Of a DNA stretch of 64,000 bases, positions 1 to 10,386 are shown one piece after another (the first letter of the stretch is position 1; the number at the start of each line of letters is the position of its first letter). The translations under genes and the position numbers were made by a program. The notes below the pieces were generated by a model, which did no database searches, was not told where the DNA came from, and worked only from the letters and a program-made list of their open reading frames with translations. The DNA comes from Magnaporthiopsis rhizophila (Eukaryota > Ascomycota > Sordariomycetes > Magnaporthales > Magnaporthaceae): the NCBI GenBank assembly GCA_003049465.1, contig PYSS01000007.1:434001-498000 (forward strand), in the 5' to 3' direction.

Positions 1-420
1 CCGTTTTTGGTAGAACACGGCTACCGCGTTGACGATGGAGGTAATGGTGAGCAGCCAGACAAGCTGTTTAGCCTGTTGAGGTGGAAAATGGCCAAGTCAG
101 CAAACTGTATGTACCGATTGGCCTGGGTAAACGGTGGCATTATTAGAACTAGGCACAGAAGAACCTACAAAGAGGGTGACCCAGCTGAACCGTGCCTCGG
201 AGAAGACATCATCGCCAGTCGTGGTCGCTCCGGAATTAGCGCGTGCGAGGAGGAAGACGAAGTTAAAGGTCACCGCCAGCCTGGTGCCAACAGGCTTCGC
301 GTCGAGATCCCTCGTCTTGATCTCCTCGGATGCCCAGAGGAGAAAATCGGACGGGTTCAGCGCCCCGCGGATGCGCTCGAGCAACGGCCGCTTGCGGACA
401 AGGCGTTGCCTTGGTGGCAT
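1..420 (-). CDS. Membrane protein, possibly nuclear rim protein 1 (Nur1/Mug154-like); partial, runs off the left edge
   Basis: Two exons are visible, 420..169 and 72..1, joined by a 96-nt intron with donor GTAGGT and acceptor CAACAG. The ATG at 420 gives a protein starting MPPRQRLVRKRPLLERIRGA, then a segment around NPSDFLLWASEEIKTRD, a hydrophobic stretch ending in FLLARANSG, and an acidic patch (TTGDDVFSEA). Exon 2 encodes a second hydrophobic span, AKQLVWLLTITSIVNAVAVF. From memory this arrangement resembles the N-terminus of fungal Nur1, an inner nuclear envelope protein. That assignment is tentative because the C-terminal part, which would decide it, is outside the window. It is divergent from the V-ATPase gene. 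The exon structure is better supported than the name. Confidence 0.55.
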
Positions 421-1263
421 CGTCGCGGACTCGGTCAGGCCTATGATGTCGACTTGACGGTGCCTGGTATGGAGAACACGGCCTTCCGCGGCGCGTGTCA
501 CTGGGCCATGAAGTTGCCTCCGTGCTTCAGGTCGGCTGAGTCCCGCGGCGGGAGCGACGGCGACCGTGATGGAACACGGACGACACGAATAGGCTCGGTC
601 GGGCGACGTGGGTGAAAAGCGCGGGGATGGAATTGCACAACTGCTAGAAGACTTTCTTTGTTTGGATTCCATCCATGTGTCCGGTTGCCTAGTGCCAGCG
701 ATCAAGAGGATTTGACAGGGGACCAGCACCAAAGCACAAATTCCTTCCCCACAACGGGCTCCATACCAGATGCGTGCACGAGTGGGGACAATGCATGGCG
801 TCTATGCAAACCTTATGCAGCCCAGTGCCGTGCCGCGTCAATACCAGACCGCAGGGCGTGTGCACACCGTAGGGACTGGATCGGTGGGGTAAAGCCGGCT
901 GGGGCTGCTGCGAGGTTAACTTATTGAGGCCTAAGGTACGGCGGGCCCAGCCCCACCTGCAAGTCTCAATTGGAGGGAAGACGTCAATTATCCGTTGGCG
1001 GTCAGCTCAACAGCCGCGGGCATCCAAGCTCTCAGTTTTCGTGCCTCATTCGTCTGCAACCAGACAAGCAGCCGAAGCCATCCGCAAGACACCACTTACG
1101 CCTGCGGCCCTATCGCGACTGGGCGCTCGGATCCATTCCTTGTCGAAACGGCTTCCTTTCTGTTCTCGTGTCGCAAACCGGGCCTGTCCGTCTCGCTAGC
1201 CCGCGCTTCCCCGAGCCGTCCCCGCCTTTGCTCCGAGTCCACCGTGGCGTTGAGCCCGGCAAC
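421..1263. other. Intergenic, divergent promoter region
   Basis: This 843-bp gap separates the starts of the Nur1-like gene and the V-ATPase subunit F gene, so it should hold both promoters. Short open frames here show no recognisable protein. I see no clear regulatory motif. Confidence 0.5.
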
Positions 1264-1875
1264 ATGACCGCCCAGGCGGACTCCAAGAACAGGGAGTTTC
1301 TCGCCGTCATCGGTGATGAGGTATGCTCGACACTCGACCGAAGTCATCGTCTCGTCCAACTACGTTTTGTGAACCACAACTGACTTGGTTGCAGGATTCC
1401 GTCACCGGCCTCCTGCTTGCCGGCATCGGGGTTCGTCTCCCTCCGTCCCTCCTATTTTGGAAACCACCCGGCGGCCCTGCACGCGTATGCTAACTTGGTG
1501 TTTGCACCCCGCTTCCAGCATGTAACCCCCGCGCCCGATTCCCAGAAGAACTTCCTGGTGGTGGACAGTAAAACGGAGAATGCGGCGATAGAAGCAGCAT
1601 TCCAGCGCTTCACGACCGATCGCAAGGATATCGGAATCGTCCTGATAAACCAGCATGTGAGTTTGGCCCTCTTATAGTACCAGCCTGCTGCGTCGACAGA
1701 AGAAACGCAATAACTGACGGTCTTGCCTGTGAAGATTGCGGACAGGATACGGCACACGGTCGATACGTACACGGCCGCCTTCCCCGCGGTGTTGGAGATC
1801 CCGAGCAAAGACCATCCTTACGACCCGGAAAAAGACAGCGTCCTGAGGAGGGTGCGCCGTCTCTTCGGCGAGTAA
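1264..1875 (+). CDS. vma7: V-type proton ATPase subunit F (Vma7)
   Basis: Four exons, 1264..1320, 1395..1430, 1519..1656 and 1735..1875, give 123 residues, the usual length for this subunit. The spliced protein shows family-typical blocks: [20 protein letters not shown], then NFLVVDSKTE, DIGIVLINQH, IADRIRHTVD and a C-terminus rich in FPAVLEIPSKDHPYDPEKDS. Subunit F belongs to the central stalk of the V1 sector of the vacuolar H+-ATPase, which acidifies the vacuole, and it couples ATP hydrolysis to rotation. Donors are GTATGC, GTTCGT and GTGAGT, all acceptors are AG, and all phases are 0. The first exon is only 19 codons and the second only 12. The neighbour downstream is convergent. Confidence 0.95.
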
Positions 1876-2278
1876 GGACCTCGGTTGACTTGCGCTGGGA
1901 ATAGGCATATTTTTGAAGACGAGCACCTAGAGTGCTTGCTTCGAATCTGATGTGGTCACATTGCAGCCTTGGACATGTACGCTGAGGGTATATTGATCGA
2001 ATTGGACAAATGCTATATGCTAAACATGACCGTATCCGTGACCATACGCCTGTGTGCAGCTCAGCGCAAGTTTACATATGTTTGCTGGGGTGAAGAACGG
2101 CGTCGCCGCCGGGGACAACGAAGATAAAGAAGAAGAAGCCATCATGAGAACGAGTATCCTTGAGTTTCCACCACATAATGACACAAATTATGAGGAATCA
2201 GGGCGAGAGCTCTGGTTTTGCAGCCGCTTTAGGACCAACAAATGCTTCTCGCCAGGCGCTATTGGTACAGAACTGTCT
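1876..2278. other. Convergent 3' intergenic region
   Basis: About 400 bp separate the stop codons of vma7 (+) and the ML-domain gene (-). Only 3' UTR-like, moderately AT-rich sequence is seen and no gene was recognised. Confidence 0.5.
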
Positions 2279-3014
2279 TTACAAATCGCCCCAAGGAGTA
2301 GAAATGCTCTCCCTCGAGAACTTGACGGTGGCAGTCAGGCAGGTGATCTTCTTGGCGTCAACGTTGTAGACGTCGGCGAAGACAGTGTAGGTTCCCTGAC
2401 GAGATTCGAGAAGCAGCTGTTAGTGCGGGACGAACAGACAAACGTAGTTGAATCGTGGCTGATAGGAGACTTACCGGCGGGATCTCGTTCGGCAGATCGA
2501 CAGACTTGGAGATGGAAAGCTTTCCATTCTCGATGGGGCACTTTAGATCAACGTTCTCGAGCTGCTCGCAGAGATCGGCCCTGGTGCTGATCAGACGGAT
2601 CAGGCCGTACTTGACGGAAAGGTCGACGTATGCGCCCTTCTCGATCGTGCTGGACAGGACCCCATTCGCCTCGATGACAAGTGTCTGTCCACTATGTAAT
2701 GGGTGTGGTATGAGCAAACGTGCGATGGCATTACTTGGCCGTGGATGACCCAACCGTCGTCCACAAGGGAAGCCAAGCCAAGGAAGATGCGTCGGTCAAG
2801 AGCCTCCGCTATCGTGGATTACATACGCTTGGGGCGGGTTCGGGCTCAGATCGACCTTGGTGATCCGGAGAAGGTCATCGCCGTGGTCGCCGTCGCACAA
2901 CCTCAGCGGCGACTGGCCGGGGATGTCATGGTCGTCCCGTCTGACGAGGCGGAGGCTGGAGGCCGACGAGAGGCCGACCGATAGGAGGGCAATAAAGGCG
3001 GTCGAGAGCTTCAT
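2279..3014 (-). CDS. npc2: Secreted/vacuolar lipid transfer protein, NPC2/ML domain (phosphatidylglycerol/phosphatidylinositol transfer protein)
   Basis: Exons 3014..2827, 2691..2475 and 2395..2279 give 173 residues. The N-terminus MKLSTAFIALLSVGLSSASS is a clear signal peptide, and a dibasic VRR follows, a possible Kex2-type site. The ML fold is recognised from the blocks PGQSPLRLCDGDH, ITKVDLSPNPPQAGQTLVIE, GAYVDLSVKYGLIRLI, ADLCEQLENVDLKCPI, SVDLPNEIPPGTYTVFADVY and a final ITCLTATVKF, including the expected cysteines. In yeast, Npc2 carries sterols in the vacuole lumen to Ncr1, and fungal relatives also bind acidic phospholipids. Intron donors are GTATGT and GTAAGT. A short tail after the ML domain (SRESISTPWGDL) looks poorly conserved. 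It faces Set3 across a long gap. Confidence 0.92.
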
Positions 3015-6000
3015 CGTGGCGGCTTGTTCGGTCGGATGTGCCGTTGTGGCTCTTTGGTTATCTGTTCGATTCCGACAAGTCGTGCTGGTGATGTCGCTGG
3101 AGATGGACGCAGATGTTCGGCGCGATTGGATTGTTGTCAGTTGGTCGGCGAATGAGTAGCGGCGTCCGGGCAATTGTACCGGTTTCCAGCACCTGGGAGC
3201 ATGGTCCTGGCGCTACCCGCGCGGTGGAGAGAAAGCCGGGGGATTGCTGGCAGGGGGGGATTTGGGGCGAGGGGGACGTCATGGGTTCAACGGAACTGTG
3301 GGTCCATCATCCGCGGTCCAGCCATCGGATTTCCCACTACATTCCATTAGTGAGTGAGGCGGGGTGGCGCTGCTGACCATTTTCCATATCAGCCTCTACA
3401 GCCTGCAGCAGGAGACGTCGTCGCGAGCTTTCAGTGTTCTAATTCCGTCGATAACGGACGAGCTGCGAACTCATCACATGCCGCAACACCTAGGGTAAGT
3501 GGTGCTGGCAGTGGCTGGACGGCGTGTGGTCGCTGCCCATCAGCAGCAGTCCTCGCGCACGTTCCCGTTGGCCCGTCGTAACCTACTGACCAAGCTCCAA
3601 TGAACCTTTTGGGATGTCGAGCAATACTTCATCTAGCTTCTCCAACCTGTCTGCACGGTGGATGCCGCACGCCCAGAATTCTGGTGCCAACACACCTAAT
3701 GGCTTCGGTTGCCCTTCTGGTACTGGTACTTCGCGGGCGCCTGCCACTGCCCCTGGGACGCGGGTGACCGATCCCGAACTATCAGCGATAACATTCTGGG
3801 CGCTGTCCCTGTGATTGGACGGTGCTTCGCTAGCGGGACAAAGCTGTGGGCTGCAATCCCCATTCCTCATCGACCCGCTGGCACAGCCACCTGCACGAAC
3901 ACCCCACCCATGATTATGCAGGCGTACGGCGCTTGGTCCAATAGCATGTGGCTCTCAGGCCGCGGCTCCGGTTTTCCCATGTCGGTAGGCGAGCCAATGG
4001 TGCAGACCTTGGTTGTGCGAGCACTGGTGTTGGGGCCACCCTAGCCAGACACCATTGCCGTCTCGTCTCAGCGAGCGCAAGTTTCGAGTCCGCGTCCTTT
4101 GTCTCGAGAGATCGGGAAGAAACTTTGGAAGGGTGCTACGTACGATTCGACGACGCCTGCTAAACGGCGAAGCCACCAAACGCCGACGCAGACCGCCTTC
4201 GAAGGATACACTTTGCTTCACGCACGAAGAGGAGTCCTTTGTTCCGCCCGATCTATGACGCACTTTATGATTGGTGGGTGCCGTGGTAATGTTTACATTT
4301 GGAGACAACCAGGCAATCACCGAATGTAACCATTTCACCACTCGGCGTGAAGGACGCACGCCGTTTGCAGCACAGCTGCAGGACGCCATCCCCGCTCCGG
4401 CTTTGGGAGGGCGGAGCACAGTGTTATGACCTCGCAATGGTGCCATCATGGTTCCCTGAGCAGTCATCGCAGCCACTGTACCACGCGCCTTGCACGGGGC
4501 GTGGGTGTCCCGACCCGTCAACGGTGACCTGAGGCGGTGAGCTCCATGGATCCATGGCAGCGAGCACAATCCCTCGCAGGTGCCTCTCCATTGAGTCGAT
4601 ACGGTGACAGGTTTTCGACAGTACCGTCGTACCTATTCCACCTTTCATGCCCAACCCAAGATCCCTCCATCTCCATGCCCGCCCCTCGTCCCTGTCAGCC
4701 ATCATCTTCTACTGGTGCATGCGCAAGTCAGCTCGAAATTTTGACATTCTGAAGCGGCACCGGGTCTTCTGCCTAAATTTGACACCAGACGCTGTTCGTC
4801 AATCCCCCACGGAGAGCTGATCCCACCCACTGGTGGAAGATCAGGCGCTGGGCCCGGATGTCTGACTTGCCTCGGGGTGACGGGACACGCAGGGACGCTG
4901 CAGCGACGGGCGCCCTGAAAGCGTCCCCCAGAACCAACCAGTGCCACAGCGGAGGCGAAAAGCGAGACAAGGCGGCGGCGGCAGCAGTAAATTCTCGCGT
5001 AGCCTGCCGACCGCCACCGTCATCACCCCCGCCTTTCCATCTTTTAAGATCTCGCCATGTAAACCTACATACGCCCTGCTGAGCGCTGCCTGCCATTACC
5101 CCTACTCCCAAGCCTGGCCGGTTTCTTCTTTGAATTTTTTTTTTCTGTCTATTTTACTCCTATTTAGTCCGCGTTCCCTGTCCACGTTTGCCCTCGCTAA
5201 CTTCCGCTGCCCAGATCCCCCGTGAGCTTCGCTTTTCCCGTTCTCTTCCAGCATCCTTTTCCTTGTCTATTTAACCAGCAAGGACCTCGCCAAACTGCCG
5301 AGCACAATGATGAACACACAAGACAATTTTGTCTTTTTTACACTGCCGGAAGACGGCATCGCAGGCTTCATTCCCAGACTCGCTGCAACGACGTACTGTC
5401 GGATCACCAGAGACGACCTCTGCCATGGTCATATCTTTGTGCAGCCTCCACGCGCTGATCAAGCGGCTTCTGTGGTTTGTCCGCCTTCTCTTTTTTTTCT
5501 GCCAGGCTGACCACGGGCGCTAGTGTTGCCTAAGGCACCTATGGATTAAGAGAAAAGTTTCACTTGATGTACAGGGTACATGGCCGGTCCCTGTGCTCCC
5601 TCCAATCTCCCAGCCAGTGCGGGAGCGCACAGCGGCACGGTGCCAGCAGCCAGAATGAACGAGCCTTATCCGACTACAGTGGCGGCACGGGTTTTGATGT
5701 GGGCGACGCAGCAAGAAACGCTGGGGAAGTTCTGCCTCCAGGTGCCGTGCCCGGTGCGCCCGCAAGCGTGGTCCCCCATTGGTCTGCGCTTTTGGCTCAG
5801 CGCTCTCACACGCTGCTCTCCACTGGGCCTCCCCTGCTGGACTGGACTGGCCCCGTCCGCTCCTGGGGACCGAGCAGGCCTTTCGCGTAGCTGCCCCCTC
5901 TCTTTCTCCCTGCTCTTCACATTTCCATCCACCCCGACAATCCTCGATCACACCTGTCTCTTTTTTTTTCTCTCGACTGTCTTTGGCCCAATTTTCCTTC

Positions 6001-6577
6001 CCTCGCCAACCTGGATTCTCACGACAAAGTCTATTCTCACACGGCCCGTCCATTCCGTCGAAAAACGTACACGGCTCTTTTGTTCACAACGCGGCGCACC
6101 ACGCTGTCCCCGACCATCGTGTCCTCGACGAACTCGACCACCTCGACCCTGGCATCTTCATTCAGCCGTCTGTCGCCCACGCCGCACCCTCATCGAGTCA
6201 ACAACCAGCCTCTTCTTCTCAGAACCGACTATTACCTGGCCCCGAGTCTCTCAATCTTTGCGTCTGCACCAGTTCGATTGTCGACTACGCGCCTTCGCGA
6301 TTTCCACCCGCCCTTCCCAAGGCCCGGTCGCGACCGTCGCGGCGCTTCGCCCCGCCGGACGTTCCATGCCCGCTCGATACCTGGCCATTTGACGACCGTC
6401 TTTCAAATCGGATGATCAGGATACGTTTGGGCAGCGCCTCTCCCGACGAGTCCATTGTTCCAGCAACTACAACACGGCTCGCGCGTCGTCATGACATCCC
6501 GAACGTGCAGATAAACAACACACCCAGCATTCGGAGCCTCTGTCCAGTCCTGGATCCGCGAGGTTTTGTTGTAGATT
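3015..6577. other. Long gene-free divergent region upstream of npc2 and set3
   Basis: This 3.56-kb stretch separates two divergent starts. No frame gives a recognisable protein. The right-hand part (about 5,100-5,300 and 5,880-6,250) is rich in TC/CCC tracts of the kind that precede fungal transcription starts and contains many short upstream ATGs. A long set3 leader is therefore likely, and the left part should contain the npc2 promoter. Confidence 0.5.
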
Positions 6578-9430
6578 ATGACAGAAAAGCTACCGCCATT
6601 GACGACCCAGATCGTGCTTCCGAGCCAGAGCGCGCTTCTCTCCAGCACTCTGCCCTCAGCACCAGATGGCTCACAGCACAAGGTTGAGACGGTGGAGGAG
6701 GAGCCTTACACCATCAAGTGTATCTGCGGCTTCTCTGGCGATGACGGAAACACGATCTTCTGCGAGACGTGCGACACGTGGCAGCACATCGAGTGCTTTT
6801 ACCCAAATAATGTCGAGGATGCAGTCCGTCCCGACTTTGCGCACTCGTGCGCCGAGTGCAAACCGCGTCCTTTGGATCGACAACAAGCATTCGAGCGCCA
6901 GAGGCTGCGCGCCGGTACAGTTGAGGTTCGCGAGCAGGTCACCGACAAGAAGCCCAAGAGACCCCCATCAAAGAGCCACAAGAAGAAGCCTAAACCGACC
7001 GATCTGCAATTAGTGAATGGTCACCTCCCGGCGGCCGACGCTGCTAAACACAACACTGCCCAAGACGGACTACAGCCCCCCGTGAAGAAGGCAAAAACAT
7101 CGCACAAGCCGAGTCATTCTGTCAGCTCACAAGCCACCAAGCGCAGCCCACCATGTGGAACCGGTCGCGCGGGGGTGAGTAACGGACATCCTCCGAGTCC
7201 TGCCACTACTCCTCCCGAGTTGCCGCAGGACTTCGAAATCCATACATACACTCCCGAGTTTGTCTCACTCTTCGACGACAAGAAGGTTCAAATTGTGCAA
7301 ATGAACTCGTTTGCCAGTTTGAACATATCGAATACCATGTCGCTGTGGCTGCGTGAGCCCGAAAAGCTTCGACAAGAGACGGGTTGGGAGTACAGTGACG
7401 TATTCCAGCCACTGCCGCCCGACATTGAGACCTTGAAGCAGCCAGTGAGGTTGGAGACCCAAGAGCTGAAGATCGCCGACTCGGTCGTCAAGTGGAACTA
7501 CCTCACTACCCCGGCCGCAGTTGAACACAACGTCCCGCTCATCGAGTTGAACGGACTGATCGGTTTCCAGAAGGACTACTCGGCAGACAAGAACAATCGA
7601 TGGGACGAATTCACCTCGCCTCTCCCATTCGTTTTCTTCCTCGAAATGCTGCCTCTCTACATCGACACACGATCCGAAGGTTCCCGCGCCCGCTACGTGC
7701 GGCGCAGCTGCAAGCCGAACGCAGTGATTGATACATTCCTCTCTGAGGGCTCCGAGTATCACTTCTGGCTCGTAAGCGATCGGCACATCAAGGCGAACGA
7801 ACAAATCACCATCGCTTGGGACTTCCGGTTCCCAAAGCAACAAAAATCTCGCATGCTCCGGCTTCTCGGTCTTGGTGACGAGGACGCTGGTTCTCATGAC
7901 AAGCACGAGATAGACGAGGTTGAGTACCAGAACATCCACAACTGGGTCCATCTGATGTTGTCCGAGTACGGCGGTTGCGCGTGCGATCTGGGAAATAACT
8001 GCGCTTTCGTTCGTTTTCACCGAAACCATCTTTCCAGGTCGCAGTCCCGACTCGCCGGCAAAAAGAAGCAACGGAAGCCCAAGACGCACACCGTCTCTCC
8101 GACCAGTACTGGACATGCTACGAACAGCAGGGCAGCAAGTGAGGGGCGCTTAGATGATGGGGCTGAGGTAGATGTTGCTTCAATGTCTGGCTCAGCACGC
8201 AGCAAGCCCCCTAGTCGAGACATGACACCAGCTCTGGCCACGCCTGCCCCTCGCCAAGGTTCCTTTGATACCCTTGGGATCCTAACCGAGCCCACAGACC
8301 GTGACAAGAGGAAGGTTGCAATGGTGGAGGACTCGTTCCGGAGGATGGAGCAGCATCAGCCACCACGCAAGAAGAAGCGCGTGTCGGATGGTGCGACGTC
8401 AGCCGGCGCTTCTTCCAGGCAGAAAACCAAAACACCACCAGGACAAACCAACGGGTCACAATATGTCGATGCTGGCACCTGCGGAAGCAAGTCAGAATCA
8501 CCAGTGAATACGGCTGCGGCGACCACCGCGCCAGTTGGGAAGTCGGCTGCTACGCGGAACACTTCTGCTCTCCCTACTTCTCGGCAGGCCTCAACAACTA
8601 CCAAACCCAGCTATGTGGATGCAAGCGTCCAGACCGACCCGGAGCCAGGACAGTGGTACAGCGACTCTCCAGCCCTTGTGGTACGGCCAAAAAAGAGATA
8701 CACATCTCTGTCCAAGAGGCTCTTGGAGGATCGCCACCTGCGGCGTCAGGAAGAGGAAGAAAGACGGAGGAAGCGAGGCTCCCTCAGCACCCAGAGCGGC
8801 CCGTCAGACACCACGACAGTCGCCTCGCCCACTTCTGACACCAAGCCGCAGCCACCGTCCCCTATCCTGGCTGAGAGTCCCGTGGCAACAGCTCCGCAAG
8901 AACCAGCTACCACGGCCGATGTTCCCATGCCGGACGCGCCCGCCTCACCATCGATACCTCCAGTTGTAGTAACAGAGCCCGCACCTAGCAGCTCGCTAGC
9001 CGCTACCAAAGCCAAAGCGCCCGAACTGAAAGTTCAGATGCCGCCACCACCACCAGTCATCAACGGAAATGCATCGGCAATCTCGACAGCTACGACTCCT
9101 GTCTCGGCTGTTGGCTCCATAGCCCAATCACCGTTATCGACTACCACCCTTTCGAGTCCTTTCTCTCTAAGTGCCACCAGTAGCACGGCCGCTGCCCCAA
9201 GCCCTGTCAAGAAGAAGCTGAGCCTCAGTGATTACACCAAAAGCAGGAAAGCAGCGGGCGGCCGTCCATCGGTTGGCACCTCGCTCAAGGCAGCCACGTC
9301 AAACCCTGACGATCCCAAGTCGGCGACAAGTGTGGGGACACCTTCGGTGTCGGATTCACCCTCTGCAGCCAAGGCGGGCGTGTCTTTGATACCACCCGTC
9401 GACCCCCGAGCGACCGGGGCGCCTGCGTAA
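6578..9430 (+). CDS. set3: Set3-type PHD finger and SET domain protein (Set3C histone deacetylase complex)
   Basis: One uninterrupted frame encodes 950 residues. A PHD finger lies at about residues 46-95 (CICGFSGDDGNTIFCETCDT, then WQHIECF and a closing HSCAEC). A basic linker (KSHKKKPKP) follows, then a SET domain at about 295-425 with YVRRSCKPNAVIDTF and ITIAWDFRF. A cysteine-bearing segment GGCACDLGNNC comes after the SET domain, and the rest is a long low-complexity Ser/Thr/Pro/Ala tail. In yeast, Set3 scaffolds the Hos2/Hst1 deacetylase complex and its PHD reads H3K4 methylation. The Set3/UpSET SET domain is generally considered catalytically weak or inactive. Here the usual NHSC signature reads RRSC, in line with that. 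The ATG is chosen because the family-like N-terminus (LPSQSALLSS, then VETVEEEPYTIKC) begins there. Confidence 0.9.
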   Translation: MTEKLPPLTTQIVLPSQSALLSSTLPSAPDGSQHKVETVEEEPYTIKCICGFSGDDGNTIFCETCDTWQHIECFYPNNVEDAVRPDFAHSCAECKPRPLDRQQAFERQRLRAGTVEVREQVTDKKPKRPPSKSHKKKPKPTDLQLVNGHLPAADAAKHNTAQDGLQPPVKKAKTSHKPSHSVSSQATKRSPPCGTGRAGVSNGHPPSPATTPPELPQDFEIHTYTPEFVSLFDDKKVQIVQMNSFASLNISNTMSLWLREPEKLRQETGWEYSDVFQPLPPDIETLKQPVRLETQELKIADSVVKWNYLTTPAAVEHNVPLIELNGLIGFQKDYSADKNNRWDEFTSPLPFVFFLEMLPLYIDTRSEGSRARYVRRSCKPNAVIDTFLSEGSEYHFWLVSDRHIKANEQITIAWDFRFPKQQKSRMLRLLGLGDEDAGSHDKHEIDEVEYQNIHNWVHLMLSEYGGCACDLGNNCAFVRFHRNHLSRSQSRLAGKKKQRKPKTHTVSPTSTGHATNSRAASEGRLDDGAEVDVASMSGSARSKPPSRDMTPALATPAPRQGSFDTLGILTEPTDRDKRKVAMVEDSFRRMEQHQPPRKKKRVSDGATSAGASSRQKTKTPPGQTNGSQYVDAGTCGSKSESPVNTAAATTAPVGKSAATRNTSALPTSRQASTTTKPSYVDASVQTDPEPGQWYSDSPALVVRPKKRYTSLSKRLLEDRHLRRQEEEERRRKRGSLSTQSGPSDTTTVASPTSDTKPQPPSPILAESPVATAPQEPATTADVPMPDAPASPSIPPVVVTEPAPSSSLAATKAKAPELKVQMPPPPPVINGNASAISTATTPVSAVGSIAQSPLSTTTLSSPFSLSATSSTAAAPSPVKKKLSLSDYTKSRKAAGGRPSVGTSLKAATSNPDDPKSATSVGTPSVSDSPSAAKAGVSLIPPVDPRATGAPA

Positions 9431-9464
9431 ACTATGTACATCATGGCAAGTTGCGTGTGTGTGT

Positions 9465-9508
<44 letters not shown>

Positions 9509-9526
9509 CAGGGGTGTTTAAGGGGT

Positions 9527-9575
<49 letters not shown>

Positions 9576-10386
9576 GAATGGGCCTTTTTGGAATAATGGA
9601 CGATGCCTGCATTCAACTTAACTTAGAAGGGANATCCTTTTCTGATTTATATGCGAGACGCAGCTCTTCATGAGCATTCTTAAGTGGAACGATGTTCTTT
9701 ACATGACGAGGCTAAAACGGCGGTCCCGGATTGGGAATTTGCACCTTTCGGCGTTGGTGTGACATTGGTGGAATAACGGTCCTGGGCGGTCTTCGGCTTT
9801 GTTTTTCTTGTTCTCTCTCGCCAGCTGTCGGCGTATTATTCGCTGGTGAATCGATCTTTGCTCGCTCGCCACATAATATTCCCGCGAGGCGTCTGTTTTC
9901 AACACACCAGAAAGAACATGGCTCGTATTGAGCTCCCCGTGTCTGGTGAACCTAGACAACGTGCGACATCGGCAAAGCTCTGCCTGCGAAAACGCCGGAT
10001 GTCAGTGCAGAACCGGGCTTTTTGTTTCTAGTGCGCTGTTATTGGTCTATTAGGGCTTGTATGGATCTATCTTGCCGGCCGTTCCCGGCGCCGTGTGGCT
10101 CGCTGTGTCTTCATTCTTTTCCCCATTCTCTATGAGATCTTTTCTCTCCCTGTTCTACTAGATACCGCCAAGTCGCGATAAATGGGGGGTTATATACCGC
10201 CGTGAGAACCTGGTAGTTTAAGTGCGGTGCGGATGACTGGAATTTATGGGAGAGGGACGAGCATGATGAAGAAAAATAAACGAGATGTCTTCTTTATATC
10301 ATACAGGTAGGCAGGAATGAACCCACCGTTCATCGATTATCGTCATTCCATCGTTCATGTGCCGACGCATTGCCAGAAGCGCAGCC
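9431..10386. other. Convergent intergenic region between set3 and alg7
   Basis: It holds the 3' regions of two tail-to-tail genes, the twin poly-T tracts listed separately, and one ambiguous base (n) at 9633. No coding sequence was recognised. Confidence 0.5.
9466..9574. repeat. Twin poly-T homopolymers (T43 and T47)
   Basis: Runs of 43 T (9466-9508) and 47 T (9528-9574) are separated by 19 bases that include GGGGTGTTTAAGGGGTG. They lie about 35 bp past the set3 stop codon. An n occurs at 9633. Their length is unusual for this GC-rich genome and the true lengths may be wrong because homopolymers are hard to sequence. Confidence 0.95.

Noticed and set aside
5580..6687. Overlapping 270- and 302-codon open frames before set3
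   Set aside because: They are low-complexity, pyrimidine-rich leader sequence without conserved motifs and overlap the set3 start in other frames.
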